Made by a program: the position numbers and the translations under genes. A stretch of 64,000 nt of DNA from an uncultured Collinsella sp. (lineage in GTDB: Bacteria; Actinomycetota; Coriobacteriia; Coriobacteriales; Coriobacteriaceae): contig CALDWI010000012.1 in NCBI GenBank assembly GCA_937923795.1, positions 29,844 through 93,843 of the forward strand, in the 5' to 3' direction. The notes under the pieces are model-generated. The model did not search any database and was not told the DNA's origin. It saw nothing but the letters and a program-made list of their open reading frames with translations. Shown here one piece after another: positions 24,898-33,618 of the stretch (positions are counted from its first letter, which is position 1; each line of letters opens with the position of its first letter).

Positions 24898-26481
24898 TTA
24901 CAGCTCGTAGAGCGTGGTGAACTTGTCCTGCAGGTAGCTGCAGTAGTAGCGGGCATCGAACGCCATGCCGCACGCGCCCTTGATGAGCTCCGGCGCGTCC
25001 TTGGCGCGGCCCCACTGCCAAATGTGCTCGCCCAGCCAGGCCCGGACGGGCGCCAGATCGCCGCTCGCGCAGGCACCGGTAAGGTCGATGCCGTCGCGGC
25101 ACATGGCCGGCACGAACATGGCGTCGTAGGCGCTGCCCAGCGCATAGGTGGGGAAGTAACCAAACGAGCCACCGCTCCAGTGTGTATCCTGCAGGCACCC
25201 GTGCGTGTCGTCAGGAACGGGAATGCCCAGGTACTCGTTCATAAAGCGATTCCAAAGTGCGGGGATGTCCTTGGCCGTGGCCTCGCCGGCAAACAGCATG
25301 CGCTCGATCTCGTAGCGCACCATAACGTGCAGCGGATAGGTGAGCTCGTCGGCCTCGGTGCGGATCAGCGAAGGCTGCGCGATGTTCACGGCGTGGTAGA
25401 GCGTGTCCTCGTCGACGTCGCCGTAGACCTCGGGTGCGTGGCGGCGCAGCACCTCGAGCAGCGGTCCCATAAAGGCGCGGCTGCGACCCACGGTGTTCTC
25501 GAAAAAGCGGCTCTGGCTCTCGTGGATGCCCATGGAGGTGCCGCCCTCAAGACAGGTGCGCGCATAGGCGGGATTGACGCCCAGCTCGTACATGGCGTGT
25601 CCCGCCTCGTGGATGATGCTGTAGACGTTGGAGATGCAATCGTCCTCGTAGATGTGTGTCGCGATGCGCGCGTCACCCACGGCAAAGCCCTCGCTAAACG
25701 GGTGCTCGGTAAAGGCAAGCGTGGTGTCGTCCAGGTTCAGGCCGACGAGCTTCATCAGGTCGAAGCTCATGGCGCGCTGGGCGGCCTCGGGCACGCGGGC
25801 GTGCAAAAAGTCGGCAGCGGGCTGCTGGCCGCGCTCGCCGATGGCGTGCACGAGCGGCACGACCGTGGCCTTGACCTCCTCGCAAAACGCGTCGAAGCTC
25901 TCGGCAGAAAGGCCGCGCTCGTACTGGTCGAGCCAAACGTCGTATGGGTCGCGCTTGGGGTCCATGAGTTCGGCCTGATGCTTAAGTTGGGCGACGATTC
26001 TATCCACATAGGGCTCAAAGCTCGCCCAGTCGTTGGCCGTCTTGGCCTTATGCCACACGGCGTCGGCCTCGCAGGTGAGCCTGGTCCAGGCCTCGGCCTC
26101 CTCGGTAGGAATAACGCTTGCCTCGCGCTGGTCGCGGCCGAGCACGCGAATCTCGTCGAGCAGCTGCGGGTCGTCTACGTGTCCGCCTGCAACCGTCTCG
26201 CGCGCTAACGAGCGTACGAGCTCAACGGACTTCTCGCTGGTCAGCAGCTTGTGATGCTCGCCGGCAAGCGTGCCCATGGCGTCGGCACGGGCGGCAGCGC
26301 CGTTGGCAGGAGCAATCGTCGCCCCATCGAACTCGGCAATCTTGAGCAGGTACTCGCGAGTCCACAGCTTGCCCTCGAGTTTGCGGAACTTTTTGACGGC
26401 CTTGTCGACTTTAGCGGCCTTGACGCCCTTGGCGGCTTTTGCCACGGCGGCCTTGGCCTTCTTATCGAGTTTCTTTCCCAT
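24898..26481 (-). CDS. M32 family carboxypeptidase
   Basis: A 527-residue metallocarboxypeptidase (Taq carboxypeptidase type). The zinc motif HEAGHAMYE (HExxH) is near residue 285. It is followed by HESQSRFFENTVGRS, another conserved block with catalytic residues, and the third ligand region. The core matches family length, but the first 40 residues form an unusual Lys/Ala-rich extension (KKLDKKAKAAVAKAAKG). That extension could be a flexible or nucleic-acid-contacting tail, and it is preceded by a good site AAGGATACGGT before the ATG. No signal peptide is seen, so it is cytoplasmic. It is monocistronic. Confidence 0.93.
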   Translation of the reverse strand: MGKKLDKKAKAAVAKAAKGVKAAKVDKAVKKFRKLEGKLWTREYLLKIAEFDGATIAPANGAAARADAMGTLAGEHHKLLTSEKSVELVRSLARETVAGGHVDDPQLLDEIRVLGRDQREASVIPTEEAEAWTRLTCEADAVWHKAKTANDWASFEPYVDRIVAQLKHQAELMDPKRDPYDVWLDQYERGLSAESFDAFCEEVKATVVPLVHAIGERGQQPAADFLHARVPEAAQRAMSFDLMKLVGLNLDDTTLAFTEHPFSEGFAVGDARIATHIYEDDCISNVYSIIHEAGHAMYELGVNPAYARTCLEGGTSMGIHESQSRFFENTVGRSRAFMGPLLEVLRRHAPEVYGDVDEDTLYHAVNIAQPSLIRTEADELTYPLHVMVRYEIERMLFAGEATAKDIPALWNRFMNEYLGIPVPDDTHGCLQDTHWSGGSFGYFPTYALGSAYDAMFVPAMCRDGIDLTGACASGDLAPVRAWLGEHIWQWGRAKDAPELIKGACGMAFDARYYCSYLQDKFTTLYEL

Positions 26482-26604
26482 ACCGTATCCTTAATCTCGC
26501 AGGCCGAGCGCCGCAGGCGGGTGCGCGGCCAGTTTGCACAGCTACCTGCCTTGTACCCAGCGCGAACAAAACGGAACGCGGCGATGCGCTCGCGAAATGT
26601 GTTA

Positions 26605-26898
26605 TCCTATAGCCCAATGCGTTGACGGAGAGGGTTTTGCCCGCCGCGTCGCCGGCAAGAGAGGGAAGGTCATGGGCTGCAAGCCTTCCTGCGGTGGCAA
26701 GGGCCAAGCGTTCACTCCCGAGCAGCGACCTCAACGGGCACGCGGCCAGTGGCAGCAAAGTCCCAGTAGGGAAGCCGTGAGCCTCGCGACAAGGGGCGCA
26801 GAGTGGGCACGGCGGGCCAGACATCCGCCGGGTCAAACAAGGTGGTACCGCGGAATTCAACCGTCCTTGGGCAATGTACATGCCCGAGGACGGTTTTT
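26605..26898 (+). promoter_or_regulatory. T-box leader (Phe type) upstream of pheST
   Basis: The conserved T-box word AAGGTGGTACCGCGG (26839-26853) would base-pair with the CCA end of uncharged tRNA. It is followed by a terminator, AACCGTCCTTGGGC with GCCCGAGGACGG and TTTTTT (26859-26898), that competes with the antiterminator. TTC followed by A at 26711-26713 is a plausible specifier codon (Phe). A -10-like TATCCT is at 26603. Uncharged tRNA-Phe should favour read-through into pheS. A large unrelated frame crosses this leader but is not coding. Confidence 0.9.
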
Positions 26899-26983
26899 TG
26901 TTACCGAACCGGGCCGCACATCCGCAGCTATCGGGTGCTAGCCGCCCCGGCAAGCGAGATGCGCGAGAGACGAAAGGGAAGAC

Positions 26984-28060
26984 ATGAGTCTGATTGATGA
27001 TCTGGTCAAACTCGAGGAAGAGGCCAAGGAGCTCGTCACTAGCGCTGACGACGCCGCCAAGCTCGAGGCCGCGCGCGTTGAGCTGCTCGGCCGCAAGGGC
27101 CGTATCACCGGCCTGATGCGCATGATGGGCAAGCTCGCTCCCGAGGATCGTCCCATGATGGGCAAACGCGCCAACGAGATGCGCCAGCTGATCGAGGGCA
27201 TGCTCGACGAGCGCACCACCGAGATGAAGGCCGCCGCCCTCAAGCACGCACTCGAGCACGAGGCCGTCGACATCACGCTGCCGGGCATCCGTCCGCAGAT
27301 CGGTCACCAGCACCTGATCAAGCAGATCATCGAGGAGGCCGAGGACATCTTCTGCGGCATCGGCTACACCGTCGAGTCCGGCCCCATGGTCGATACTTCC
27401 TACTACAACTTCACTGCGCTCAACGCGCCCATGGATCACCCGAGCCGCTCGGCTCGCGACACGTTCTATGTGGTCGACAACAACCCCGGCAGCGTCGCGC
27501 ATCCCGAGGCTCACGCTCACGGTGAGTCCGACGTGCTGCTGCGCACCCAGACCTCGGGCGTGCAGATCCACACCATGGAGTCGCAGAAGCCGCCCATCTA
27601 CATGATCTGCCCGGGCACCGTCTACCGTCCCGACACGGCCGACGCCTGCCACCTGCCGCAGTTCAACCAGATTGAGGGCCTGGTCGTCGACGAGGGCATC
27701 ACCTTTGGCGATCTTAAGGGCACGCTCGACTACTTTGTTAAGTGCATGTTTGGCGAGGATCGCAAGACGCGTTACCGCCCGCACTTCTTCCCCTTCACCG
27801 AGCCCAGCTGCGAGGTGGACGTGAGCTGCCACGTGTGCGGCGGCAAGGGCTGCAACTTCTGCAAGCACAGCGGCTGGATCGAGATCCTGGGCTGCGGTAT
27901 GGTCGACCCCAACGTCCTGATCAACTGCGGCATCGACCCCGAGAAGTACACCGGCTTCGCCTTTGGTATTGGCGCCGAGCGCGTCGCGGCACTGCGCTAC
28001 GACCTGCCCGACCTGCGCACGTTGATGACTGGTGACATGAGGTTCTTGAACCAGTTCTAG
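26984..28060 (+). CDS. pheS: Phenylalanyl-tRNA synthetase alpha subunit
   Basis: A 358-residue class II synthetase subunit that forms an alpha2-beta2 enzyme with PheT and charges tRNA-Phe. The N-terminal coiled-coil is short; motif 2 lies around VYRPDTADACHLPQFNQIEG, and motif 3 around GFAFGIGAERVAALRY. The FFPFTEPSCEVDVSC block and the CHVCGGKGCNFC cluster are typical of bacterial PheS. AAGGGAAG precedes ATG 26984. Expression is controlled by the T-box leader directly upstream. Confidence 0.97.
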   Translation: MSLIDDLVKLEEEAKELVTSADDAAKLEAARVELLGRKGRITGLMRMMGKLAPEDRPMMGKRANEMRQLIEGMLDERTTEMKAAALKHALEHEAVDITLPGIRPQIGHQHLIKQIIEEAEDIFCGIGYTVESGPMVDTSYYNFTALNAPMDHPSRSARDTFYVVDNNPGSVAHPEAHAHGESDVLLRTQTSGVQIHTMESQKPPIYMICPGTVYRPDTADACHLPQFNQIEGLVVDEGITFGDLKGTLDYFVKCMFGEDRKTRYRPHFFPFTEPSCEVDVSCHVCGGKGCNFCKHSGWIEILGCGMVDPNVLINCGIDPEKYTGFAFGIGAERVAALRYDLPDLRTLMTGDMRFLNQF

Positions 28061-28123
28061 AACGCTTTCTTCTTAGTTGCAGTTTCCGGCTCAAAGCCGC
28101 ATTTATGAAAGGAGACCAGTTAG

Positions 28124-30577
28124 ATGCGCGTTTCTTACGACTGGCTCAAGACCATGATCGATATTCCGGAGGATCCCAAGACCCTTTCGGACGAATATAT
28201 CCGTACCGGCACCGAGGTCGAGGCGATCGACACCGTGGGCGAGTCCTTCGACCACGTGGTGACCGCCAAGGTGCTCACCAAGACCCCGCACCCCGATAGC
28301 GACCACATGTATGTGTGCTCGGTCGACGTGGGTGACAAGAACCTCGACGCCGACGGCAACCCCGCTCCGCTGCAGATCGTCTGCGGCGCGCAGAACTTCG
28401 AGGCCGGCGACCACATCGTCACGGCCATGATTGGCGCCGTGCTTCCCGGCGACGTCAAGATCAAGAAGAGCAAGCTTCGCGGCGTCGTGTCCATGGGCAT
28501 GAACTGCTCCGCGCGCGAGCTCGGCTTGGGCGGCGACCACTCCGGCATCATGATCCTGCCCGAGGATACGCCCTGCGGCATGCCGTTTGCCGAGTACGTG
28601 GGCTCGAGTGATACCGTGCTCGACTGCGAGATTACGCCCAACCGCCCCGACTGCCTGTCCATGATCGGCATGGCCCGCGAGACCGGCGCCATCTTCGACC
28701 GCGATTTCCACGTTGAGCTGCCCGCCATTAAGGCCGAGGCCGGCCGCGCGACCGACGACGAGCTTTCCGTCGAGATCGCTGACGAGGGCCTGTGCGACCG
28801 CTACGTTGCCCGCATCGTGCGCAACGTCAAGGTCGGCCCGTCGCCCGACTGGATGGTCAAGCGCCTCAACGCCCTGGGCGTGCGTCCGCACAACAACATC
28901 GTCGACATCACCAACTATGTGATGATGCTCACCGGTCAGCCGCTGCACGCCTTTGACCTGGACACCTTTGCCGAGCGCGATGGCCATCGTCGCGTGGTGG
29001 TTCGCGCCGCCCAACAGGACGAGAAGTTTACGACCCTCGACGGCGAGGAGCGCACGCTCGACGCCGGCATGGGCCTCATCACCGACGGCGAGCGCCCCGT
29101 GGCGTTGGCCGGCGTTATGGGTGGCATGGATTCCGAGATCGAGGACGACACCGTCGACGTGATGGTCGAGAGCGCCTGCTTCAACGCCGGTCGCACCTCG
29201 CACACCAGCCGCGATCTGTCGCTGATCTCCGACGCCTCCATTCGCTTTGAGCGCCAGGTCGACGAGACCGGCTGCGTGGATGTCGCCAACGTTACCTGCG
29301 CGCTGATCGAGGAGATCGCCGGCGGCGAGGTTGCTCCCGGCTATGTGGACGTGTTCCCCGCGCCCAAGACCATCGACAGCATTAAGCTGCGCCTGGCCCG
29401 CGTGCGTGCCATCTGCGGTGCCGACATCGAGCCCGACTTTATCGAGCGTTCGCTCACCCGCCTGGGCTGCACCGTCGAGCGCGACGGCGAGGACTTTATG
29501 GTCACGCCGCCGAGCTTCCGTCCCGACCTGCCGCGTGAGATCGACCTGATCGAGGAGGTCTTGCGCCTATGGGGCATGGGCCGCGTGACGGCGACCATTC
29601 CGGCTGCCAAGAACCACATCGGCGGTCTGACCCGCGAGCAGAAGCTCACTCGTAAGGTCGGCGAGATCCTGCGCGCCTGCGGCCTCAACGAGACCACGAC
29701 TTTTGGCTTTGCCGCCCCGGGCGACCTGGAGAAGATCGGTATGTCCACCGAGGGTCGCGGTTGCCCCGTGGTGCTCATGAACCCGCTGGTAGCCGAGCAG
29801 ACCGAGATGCGCCGCTCGCTGTTGCCAGGCCTGTTGCAGTCTGTGGCCTACAACGAGGCCCACGGCACGCCCAACGTGCATCTGTACGAGGTCGGCAGCT
29901 TGTTCCACGGTCGCGAGAACGCCAGCCTGCCCAAGGAGACCAAGTCCGTGGCGGGCGTGCTCTCGGGCCAGTGGAGCGAGCGGTCTTGGAACATGAAGTA
30001 CCGCAAGCTGCGTTTCTTCTTTGGCAAGGGCATCGTTGAGGAGCTGCTTGCCCAGCTGCGCATCGAGAAGGTTCGCTTCCGTCCCGTCGAGGGCGAGAGC
30101 TATGCCTTCCTGCAACCGGGTCGTGCTGCCGAGGTACTCTCGGGCGGTACCGTGCTGGGCTGGGTTGGCGAGATCCACCCCGAGGCGCGCGAGACTATGG
30201 GCATTGACGAGGTCGTCGTTGCCTTTGAGCTCGACCTGGACAAGCTGATCAAGGGCGCCCGCAACCAGGAGAACTACCGTGAGTTCTCGCAGTACCCGGC
30301 CGTTGAGCACGACCTTGCTATCGTAGTCGACAACACTGTGACCTGCGAGGATCTTGAGCGTCGTATTACGAGTGCCGGCGGCAAGCTGCTCGAGGGCGTG
30401 CGCCTGTTCGATGTCTACCGCGATCCGGTCCGCATCGGCAAGGGCAAGAAATCCATGGCCTTTGCGCTTACGTATCGCTCCGACGACCACACGCTCACCA
30501 GTGAAGAGGTCGAAAAGGCGCACCAGAAGATCGTCACCAAGGTGTGCAAGGGCGTAAACGGCGAGGTCCGCGGCTAG
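28124..30577 (+). CDS. pheT: Phenylalanyl-tRNA synthetase beta subunit
   Basis: An 817-residue partner of PheS. It contains the tRNA-binding OB domain (residues 40-150, PHPDSDHMYVCSVDVG), the B3/B4 editing domain (VGPSPDWMVKRLNALG, GQPLHAFDLD), B5 domains, the catalytic-like core, and a C-terminal ferredoxin-like anticodon-binding domain (YPAVEHDLAIVVDN to the end). Length is normal. AAAGGAG stands before ATG 28124. It is 63 bases after pheS, in the same T-box-controlled operon. Confidence 0.97.
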   Translation: MRVSYDWLKTMIDIPEDPKTLSDEYIRTGTEVEAIDTVGESFDHVVTAKVLTKTPHPDSDHMYVCSVDVGDKNLDADGNPAPLQIVCGAQNFEAGDHIVTAMIGAVLPGDVKIKKSKLRGVVSMGMNCSARELGLGGDHSGIMILPEDTPCGMPFAEYVGSSDTVLDCEITPNRPDCLSMIGMARETGAIFDRDFHVELPAIKAEAGRATDDELSVEIADEGLCDRYVARIVRNVKVGPSPDWMVKRLNALGVRPHNNIVDITNYVMMLTGQPLHAFDLDTFAERDGHRRVVVRAAQQDEKFTTLDGEERTLDAGMGLITDGERPVALAGVMGGMDSEIEDDTVDVMVESACFNAGRTSHTSRDLSLISDASIRFERQVDETGCVDVANVTCALIEEIAGGEVAPGYVDVFPAPKTIDSIKLRLARVRAICGADIEPDFIERSLTRLGCTVERDGEDFMVTPPSFRPDLPREIDLIEEVLRLWGMGRVTATIPAAKNHIGGLTREQKLTRKVGEILRACGLNETTTFGFAAPGDLEKIGMSTEGRGCPVVLMNPLVAEQTEMRRSLLPGLLQSVAYNEAHGTPNVHLYEVGSLFHGRENASLPKETKSVAGVLSGQWSERSWNMKYRKLRFFFGKGIVEELLAQLRIEKVRFRPVEGESYAFLQPGRAAEVLSGGTVLGWVGEIHPEARETMGIDEVVVAFELDLDKLIKGARNQENYREFSQYPAVEHDLAIVVDNTVTCEDLERRITSAGGKLLEGVRLFDVYRDPVRIGKGKKSMAFALTYRSDDHTLTSEEVEKAHQKIVTKVCKGVNGEVRG

Positions 30578-30699
30578 GATTTGCGCTGGGAGCAGGGACC
30601 CTCGGCAGTTGCTGTGGGGTCCTGCGTGACCGCGGTGTTCGGAAAAGGCATCGCTGAGCCTGCATATATGACACGCGCATTACATAACGGCGTGCTGCT

Positions 30700-30766
30700 T
30701 TGTCGGCAGTGCGCCGTTTTGCTATGATAGCCCGCGGCGTGTTACGAATCTGACAATGCGTAACAC
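30700..30766 (+). promoter_or_regulatory. Promoter with NikR-like palindrome before the ECF transporter
   Basis: TTGTCG (30700-30705), a 17-base spacer and TATGAT (30723-30728) form a good sigma-70 promoter. From about +5 lies a perfect 8-bp inverted repeat, GTGTTACG (30739-30746) and CGTAACAC (30759-30766), with 12 bases between arms. This placement suits a repressor. The layout resembles nickel-responsive NikR operators. No regulator gene is in the window. Confidence 0.6.
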
Positions 30767-30823
30767 TGACAAGGTGATTTAAGCGGCGTTGCAATTCTGT
30801 GCGTCGACAACCGGGAGGCGTAC

Positions 30824-31909
30824 ATGCACATTCCAGATAATTATCTGTCCCCGCAGACCGATGCCGTCATGGCGGTGGCAATGGTGCCCGTTTGGGTCCA
30901 CTGCATCAAGAAGGTGCGCGCCACGCTCGATCGCGAGCACATGGCTTTCCTGGGCATCTGTGCAGCATTTTCCTTCTTGCTCATGATGTTTAACGTTCCG
31001 CTGCCCGGTGGCACCACGGGTCACGCCGTTGGCGGCGCGCTTATCGCGCTGTTGTTGGGCCCGGAGGCCGCTGCCATTGCCGTCTCGGTCGCGCTGGCGC
31101 TGCAGGCGCTGCTATTTGGCGACGGCGGCGTTCTGTCGTTTGGCGCCAACTGCTTTAACATGGCCTTTGTGCTGCCGTTTGCCGCCGCTATCGTGTTTCG
31201 TGCGCTCAACAGCCGTCTGCACGACAAGAGCTGGGGCACCTCGGTTTCTGCCATCGTGAGCGGCTGGGTCGGCCTGTGCCTGGCGGCCCTGTGCGCGGCA
31301 ATCGAGTTTGGTATTCAGCCGATGCTCTTCACGAATGCTTCGGGCGCTCCGCTGTACTGCCCCTTCCCGCTGTCCGTGGCTATTCCTGCCATGTTGATCC
31401 CGCATATGCTGGTCGCCGGCGTGGTTGAGGGCGTGGCGACGGCCGCCATCTACGGCTTCATTAAGAAGACGGCGCCGGGCGTTATCGTCGGTCCCGAGGC
31501 CGTCGATGGCCAGCTTGCCGCCGAGGGCGCTGCTGCCAAGAAGACCTCGCTGATCCCCACGCTCATCCTGGTCGCTGTGCTCGTGGTGGCCACGCCGCTG
31601 GGCTTGCTTGCCACCGGTGACGCCTGGGGTGAGTGGGACGCCGAGGGCGCCGCAACTGCCGTCCAGGAGGCTGGTGACGACAGCCTGCAAGCTTCGGTCG
31701 GTCTCGATACCCCGACCTTTGCCGATGCCCTGCCCACGGGCGATTATCTGCAGGCCTATTCCGAGGAGCAGGGTCTTGGCTTTGCCGGCCAGGCTGCCAT
31801 GTATATCCTTTCGGGCGTGATTGGCGTGGCGGTGCTTACCATCGTATTCCGCCTGGTCTCGCTGACGGTCAAGGAAAGCGGTGCTCATGGCAATAGCCGA
31901 GCTGCCTAG
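30824..31909 (+). CDS. ECF transporter S component for Ni2+/Co2+ (CbiM/NikM with fused N-type tail)
   Basis: A 361-residue membrane protein. It opens with MHIPDNYLSP, the N-terminal Met-His metal site that defines CbiM/NikM, followed by six or seven helices and the second metal-loop region (FNVPLPGGTTGHAVGG). After residue 235 a periplasm-side stretch (ATPLGLLATGDAWGEW) and one last helix correspond to the small N subunit, so M and N are fused, as in NikMN. It binds Ni2+ or Co2+ and delivers it to the T/ATPase module encoded next. GGGAGG precedes ATG 30824. No cobalamin riboswitch is seen, and the NikR-like operator favours nickel. Confidence 0.88.
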   Translation: MHIPDNYLSPQTDAVMAVAMVPVWVHCIKKVRATLDREHMAFLGICAAFSFLLMMFNVPLPGGTTGHAVGGALIALLLGPEAAAIAVSVALALQALLFGDGGVLSFGANCFNMAFVLPFAAAIVFRALNSRLHDKSWGTSVSAIVSGWVGLCLAALCAAIEFGIQPMLFTNASGAPLYCPFPLSVAIPAMLIPHMLVAGVVEGVATAAIYGFIKKTAPGVIVGPEAVDGQLAAEGAAAKKTSLIPTLILVAVLVVATPLGLLATGDAWGEWDAEGAATAVQEAGDDSLQASVGLDTPTFADALPTGDYLQAYSEEQGLGFAGQAAMYILSGVIGVAVLTIVFRLVSLTVKESGAHGNSRAA

Positions 31910-32723
31910 CTGGCTTGCGGTCGAGCAGCGTTACGAGCCCGCGGGGGCTCGGCATCGTGTGATGCAAAAGAATGTCCTGCACCTGGCGAGCCTGCTTGAG
32001 CGGGTTCGCCTGGGTGGAGGCGTACACGAGGGCGGGTCGATGGTCGACCGCGCCCTTTCTTGCGTTTCGGCTCCGGTACGCCTGGTGGGGATGTTCGTTT
32101 GCGTCCTGTGCGTGTGTCTGACGCAGAGCCCGCTGTACCTCATGTTGATGGCGGCCATTGCGCTGGTGCTCGTTGCCGTGCGCCCCGTACGCGGGCTGCG
32201 CGCGACTTTTGTGCCGGCGTTGGCCGCCGCGGGGCTCGCGGTGGTTCTGGCGCTGCCCGCCTTGCTGCTGGACGCTTCTGCCGCGGGCGCCATGCTCAAG
32301 ATTGCGCTCAAGACCTTTATTAATGTGTCGCTGGTGCTGGGCGTTTCGTGGACCCTCACGTGGAGCCGCATGTCGTCGGCGCTCAAGATGCTGCATCTAC
32401 CCGACGAAGTTATCTTTACGTTTGATATGGCGCTCAAGCACATCGAGGTGCTGGGTCGCACGGCGCACAATCTGTGCGAATCGGTCATGCTGCGCAGCGT
32501 TGGCCGTGCGCCTGAGGGATTTTCGCGTACGGATTCGATCGCGGGTATCATGGGCATGACCTTTATCAAGGCGATGGAATGCAGCCGCGCGATGGACGAG
32601 GCTATGCTTTGCCGCGGCTTTGCCGGCGCGTATCCGGCGCCCGCACGCGCCGGGTTTGGCTGGCGCGATGCGGTTTACGCGGCCGGCGTGGCGCTGCTGG
32701 CAGTGTTATGCGCGGTGCTGTAG
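31881..32723 (+). CDS. ECF transporter T component (CbiQ/NikQ)
   Basis: A 280-residue membrane protein with about six helices. The two cytoplasmic coupling helices carry Arg-centred motifs (MLRSVGRAPEGF near residue 205 and MLCRGFAGAYP near 245), the A-R-G signature that docks onto the ATPases. It overlaps the end of the S component by 29 bases, so the operon is tight. GTG 31881 has AAGGA five bases upstream; ATG 31887 is a possible alternative. Confidence 0.9.
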   Translation: MLMAIAELPSWLAVEQRYEPAGARHRVMQKNVLHLASLLERVRLGGGVHEGGSMVDRALSCVSAPVRLVGMFVCVLCVCLTQSPLYLMLMAAIALVLVAVRPVRGLRATFVPALAAAGLAVVLALPALLLDASAAGAMLKIALKTFINVSLVLGVSWTLTWSRMSSALKMLHLPDEVIFTFDMALKHIEVLGRTAHNLCESVMLRSVGRAPEGFSRTDSIAGIMGMTFIKAMECSRAMDEAMLCRGFAGAYPAPARAGFGWRDAVYAAGVALLAVLCAVL

Positions 32724-32769
32724 GCGCTGCTGGTTCCGGCTGGGGATGCAAATAGGGAAGGGCGACGTT

Positions 32770-33540
32770 TTGACGATCGATATGAATAGTGCGGCGGGCA
32801 CGAACGGTGCGGGCGGCGCCGAGGTCGCGCCGCTCATCGAGCTACGCGACGTGGTGTTTTCCTATGCGGGGCATACGGTTGTCGATGGTGTGTCGCTGCA
32901 GGTCGATCGTGGTGAACTCGTTGCCCTGCTCGGTCCCAACGGCTGCGGTAAGACGACGATTATGCGCCTTATCAACGGCCTTGAACTCGCGGACGCAGGG
33001 GCATACCTGTTTGACGGGCACGTGATCGATGCGGCGTTTCTAAAGGATTCCGCGGCCGCTCAGCGTTTTCATCAGCGCGTGGGCTTTGTGTTCCAGAATG
33101 CCGATGTGCAGCTCTTTTGCGCCACGGTCGGCGAGGAGGTCGCGTTTGGCCCCGCCCAGATGGGGCTGCCGGCAGACGAGCTCGAGCGCCGCGTGCGCGA
33201 TGCCATGGGGCTGTTCCAGGTTACCGACCTTGCCGATGCCTCTCCCTATCAGCTCTCGGGCGGGCAAAAGAAGCGCGTTGCGCTGGCTGCGGTGGTGTCG
33301 ATGAACCCAGATATCTTGGTCCTCGACGAACCTACCAATGGGCTCGACGAGGATTCATGCGACATCGTGGTCAACTTCTTGCTGGCCTACGTCGCGGCGG
33401 GTAAGACGGTCTTGATGAGCACACATCACCAGGATTTGGTGCGACGCCTGGGTGCCCGTGCCATCTATATCGATCGATATCACCATGTGGTCGAGGCGCC
33501 CGTGGCATCGTATGGAACCGAAAGCGGCACTGCGGAATAG
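32770..33540 (+). CDS. ECF transporter ATP-binding protein (CbiO/NikO)
   Basis: A 256-residue ABC ATPase that powers the Ni/Co transporter. Walker A is GPNGCGKTTIMR near residue 56, the Q-loop is VFQNADVQLF, the signature is LSGGQKKR near 163, Walker B is ILVLDEPTNGLD, and the switch His is in STHHQD. A single ATPase gene implies a homodimer. The TTG at 32770 has GGAAGGG at good spacing; ATG 32782 or ATG 32746 are alternatives. The gene follows the T component by 46 bases. Confidence 0.93.
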   Translation: MTIDMNSAAGTNGAGGAEVAPLIELRDVVFSYAGHTVVDGVSLQVDRGELVALLGPNGCGKTTIMRLINGLELADAGAYLFDGHVIDAAFLKDSAAAQRFHQRVGFVFQNADVQLFCATVGEEVAFGPAQMGLPADELERRVRDAMGLFQVTDLADASPYQLSGGQKKRVALAAVVSMNPDILVLDEPTNGLDEDSCDIVVNFLLAYVAAGKTVLMSTHHQDLVRRLGARAIYIDRYHHVVEAPVASYGTESGTAE

Positions 33541-33618
33541 TTGCTGCGTAGTAGGGCTGCGGCCGTGCGCGTGGCTTGCCGTGAATGGTATAGTTATCCG
33601 GGTTTTACGGGGGTGGCT

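Noticed and set aside
26534..26941. Open frame across the T-box leader
   Set aside because: It runs through the T-box word and terminator and has no ribosome site; the RNA structure explains the sequence.
30578..30823. Cobalamin riboswitch before the CbiM-like gene
   Set aside because: No B12-box or matching pseudoknot elements are visible; the promoter and palindrome account for the region.
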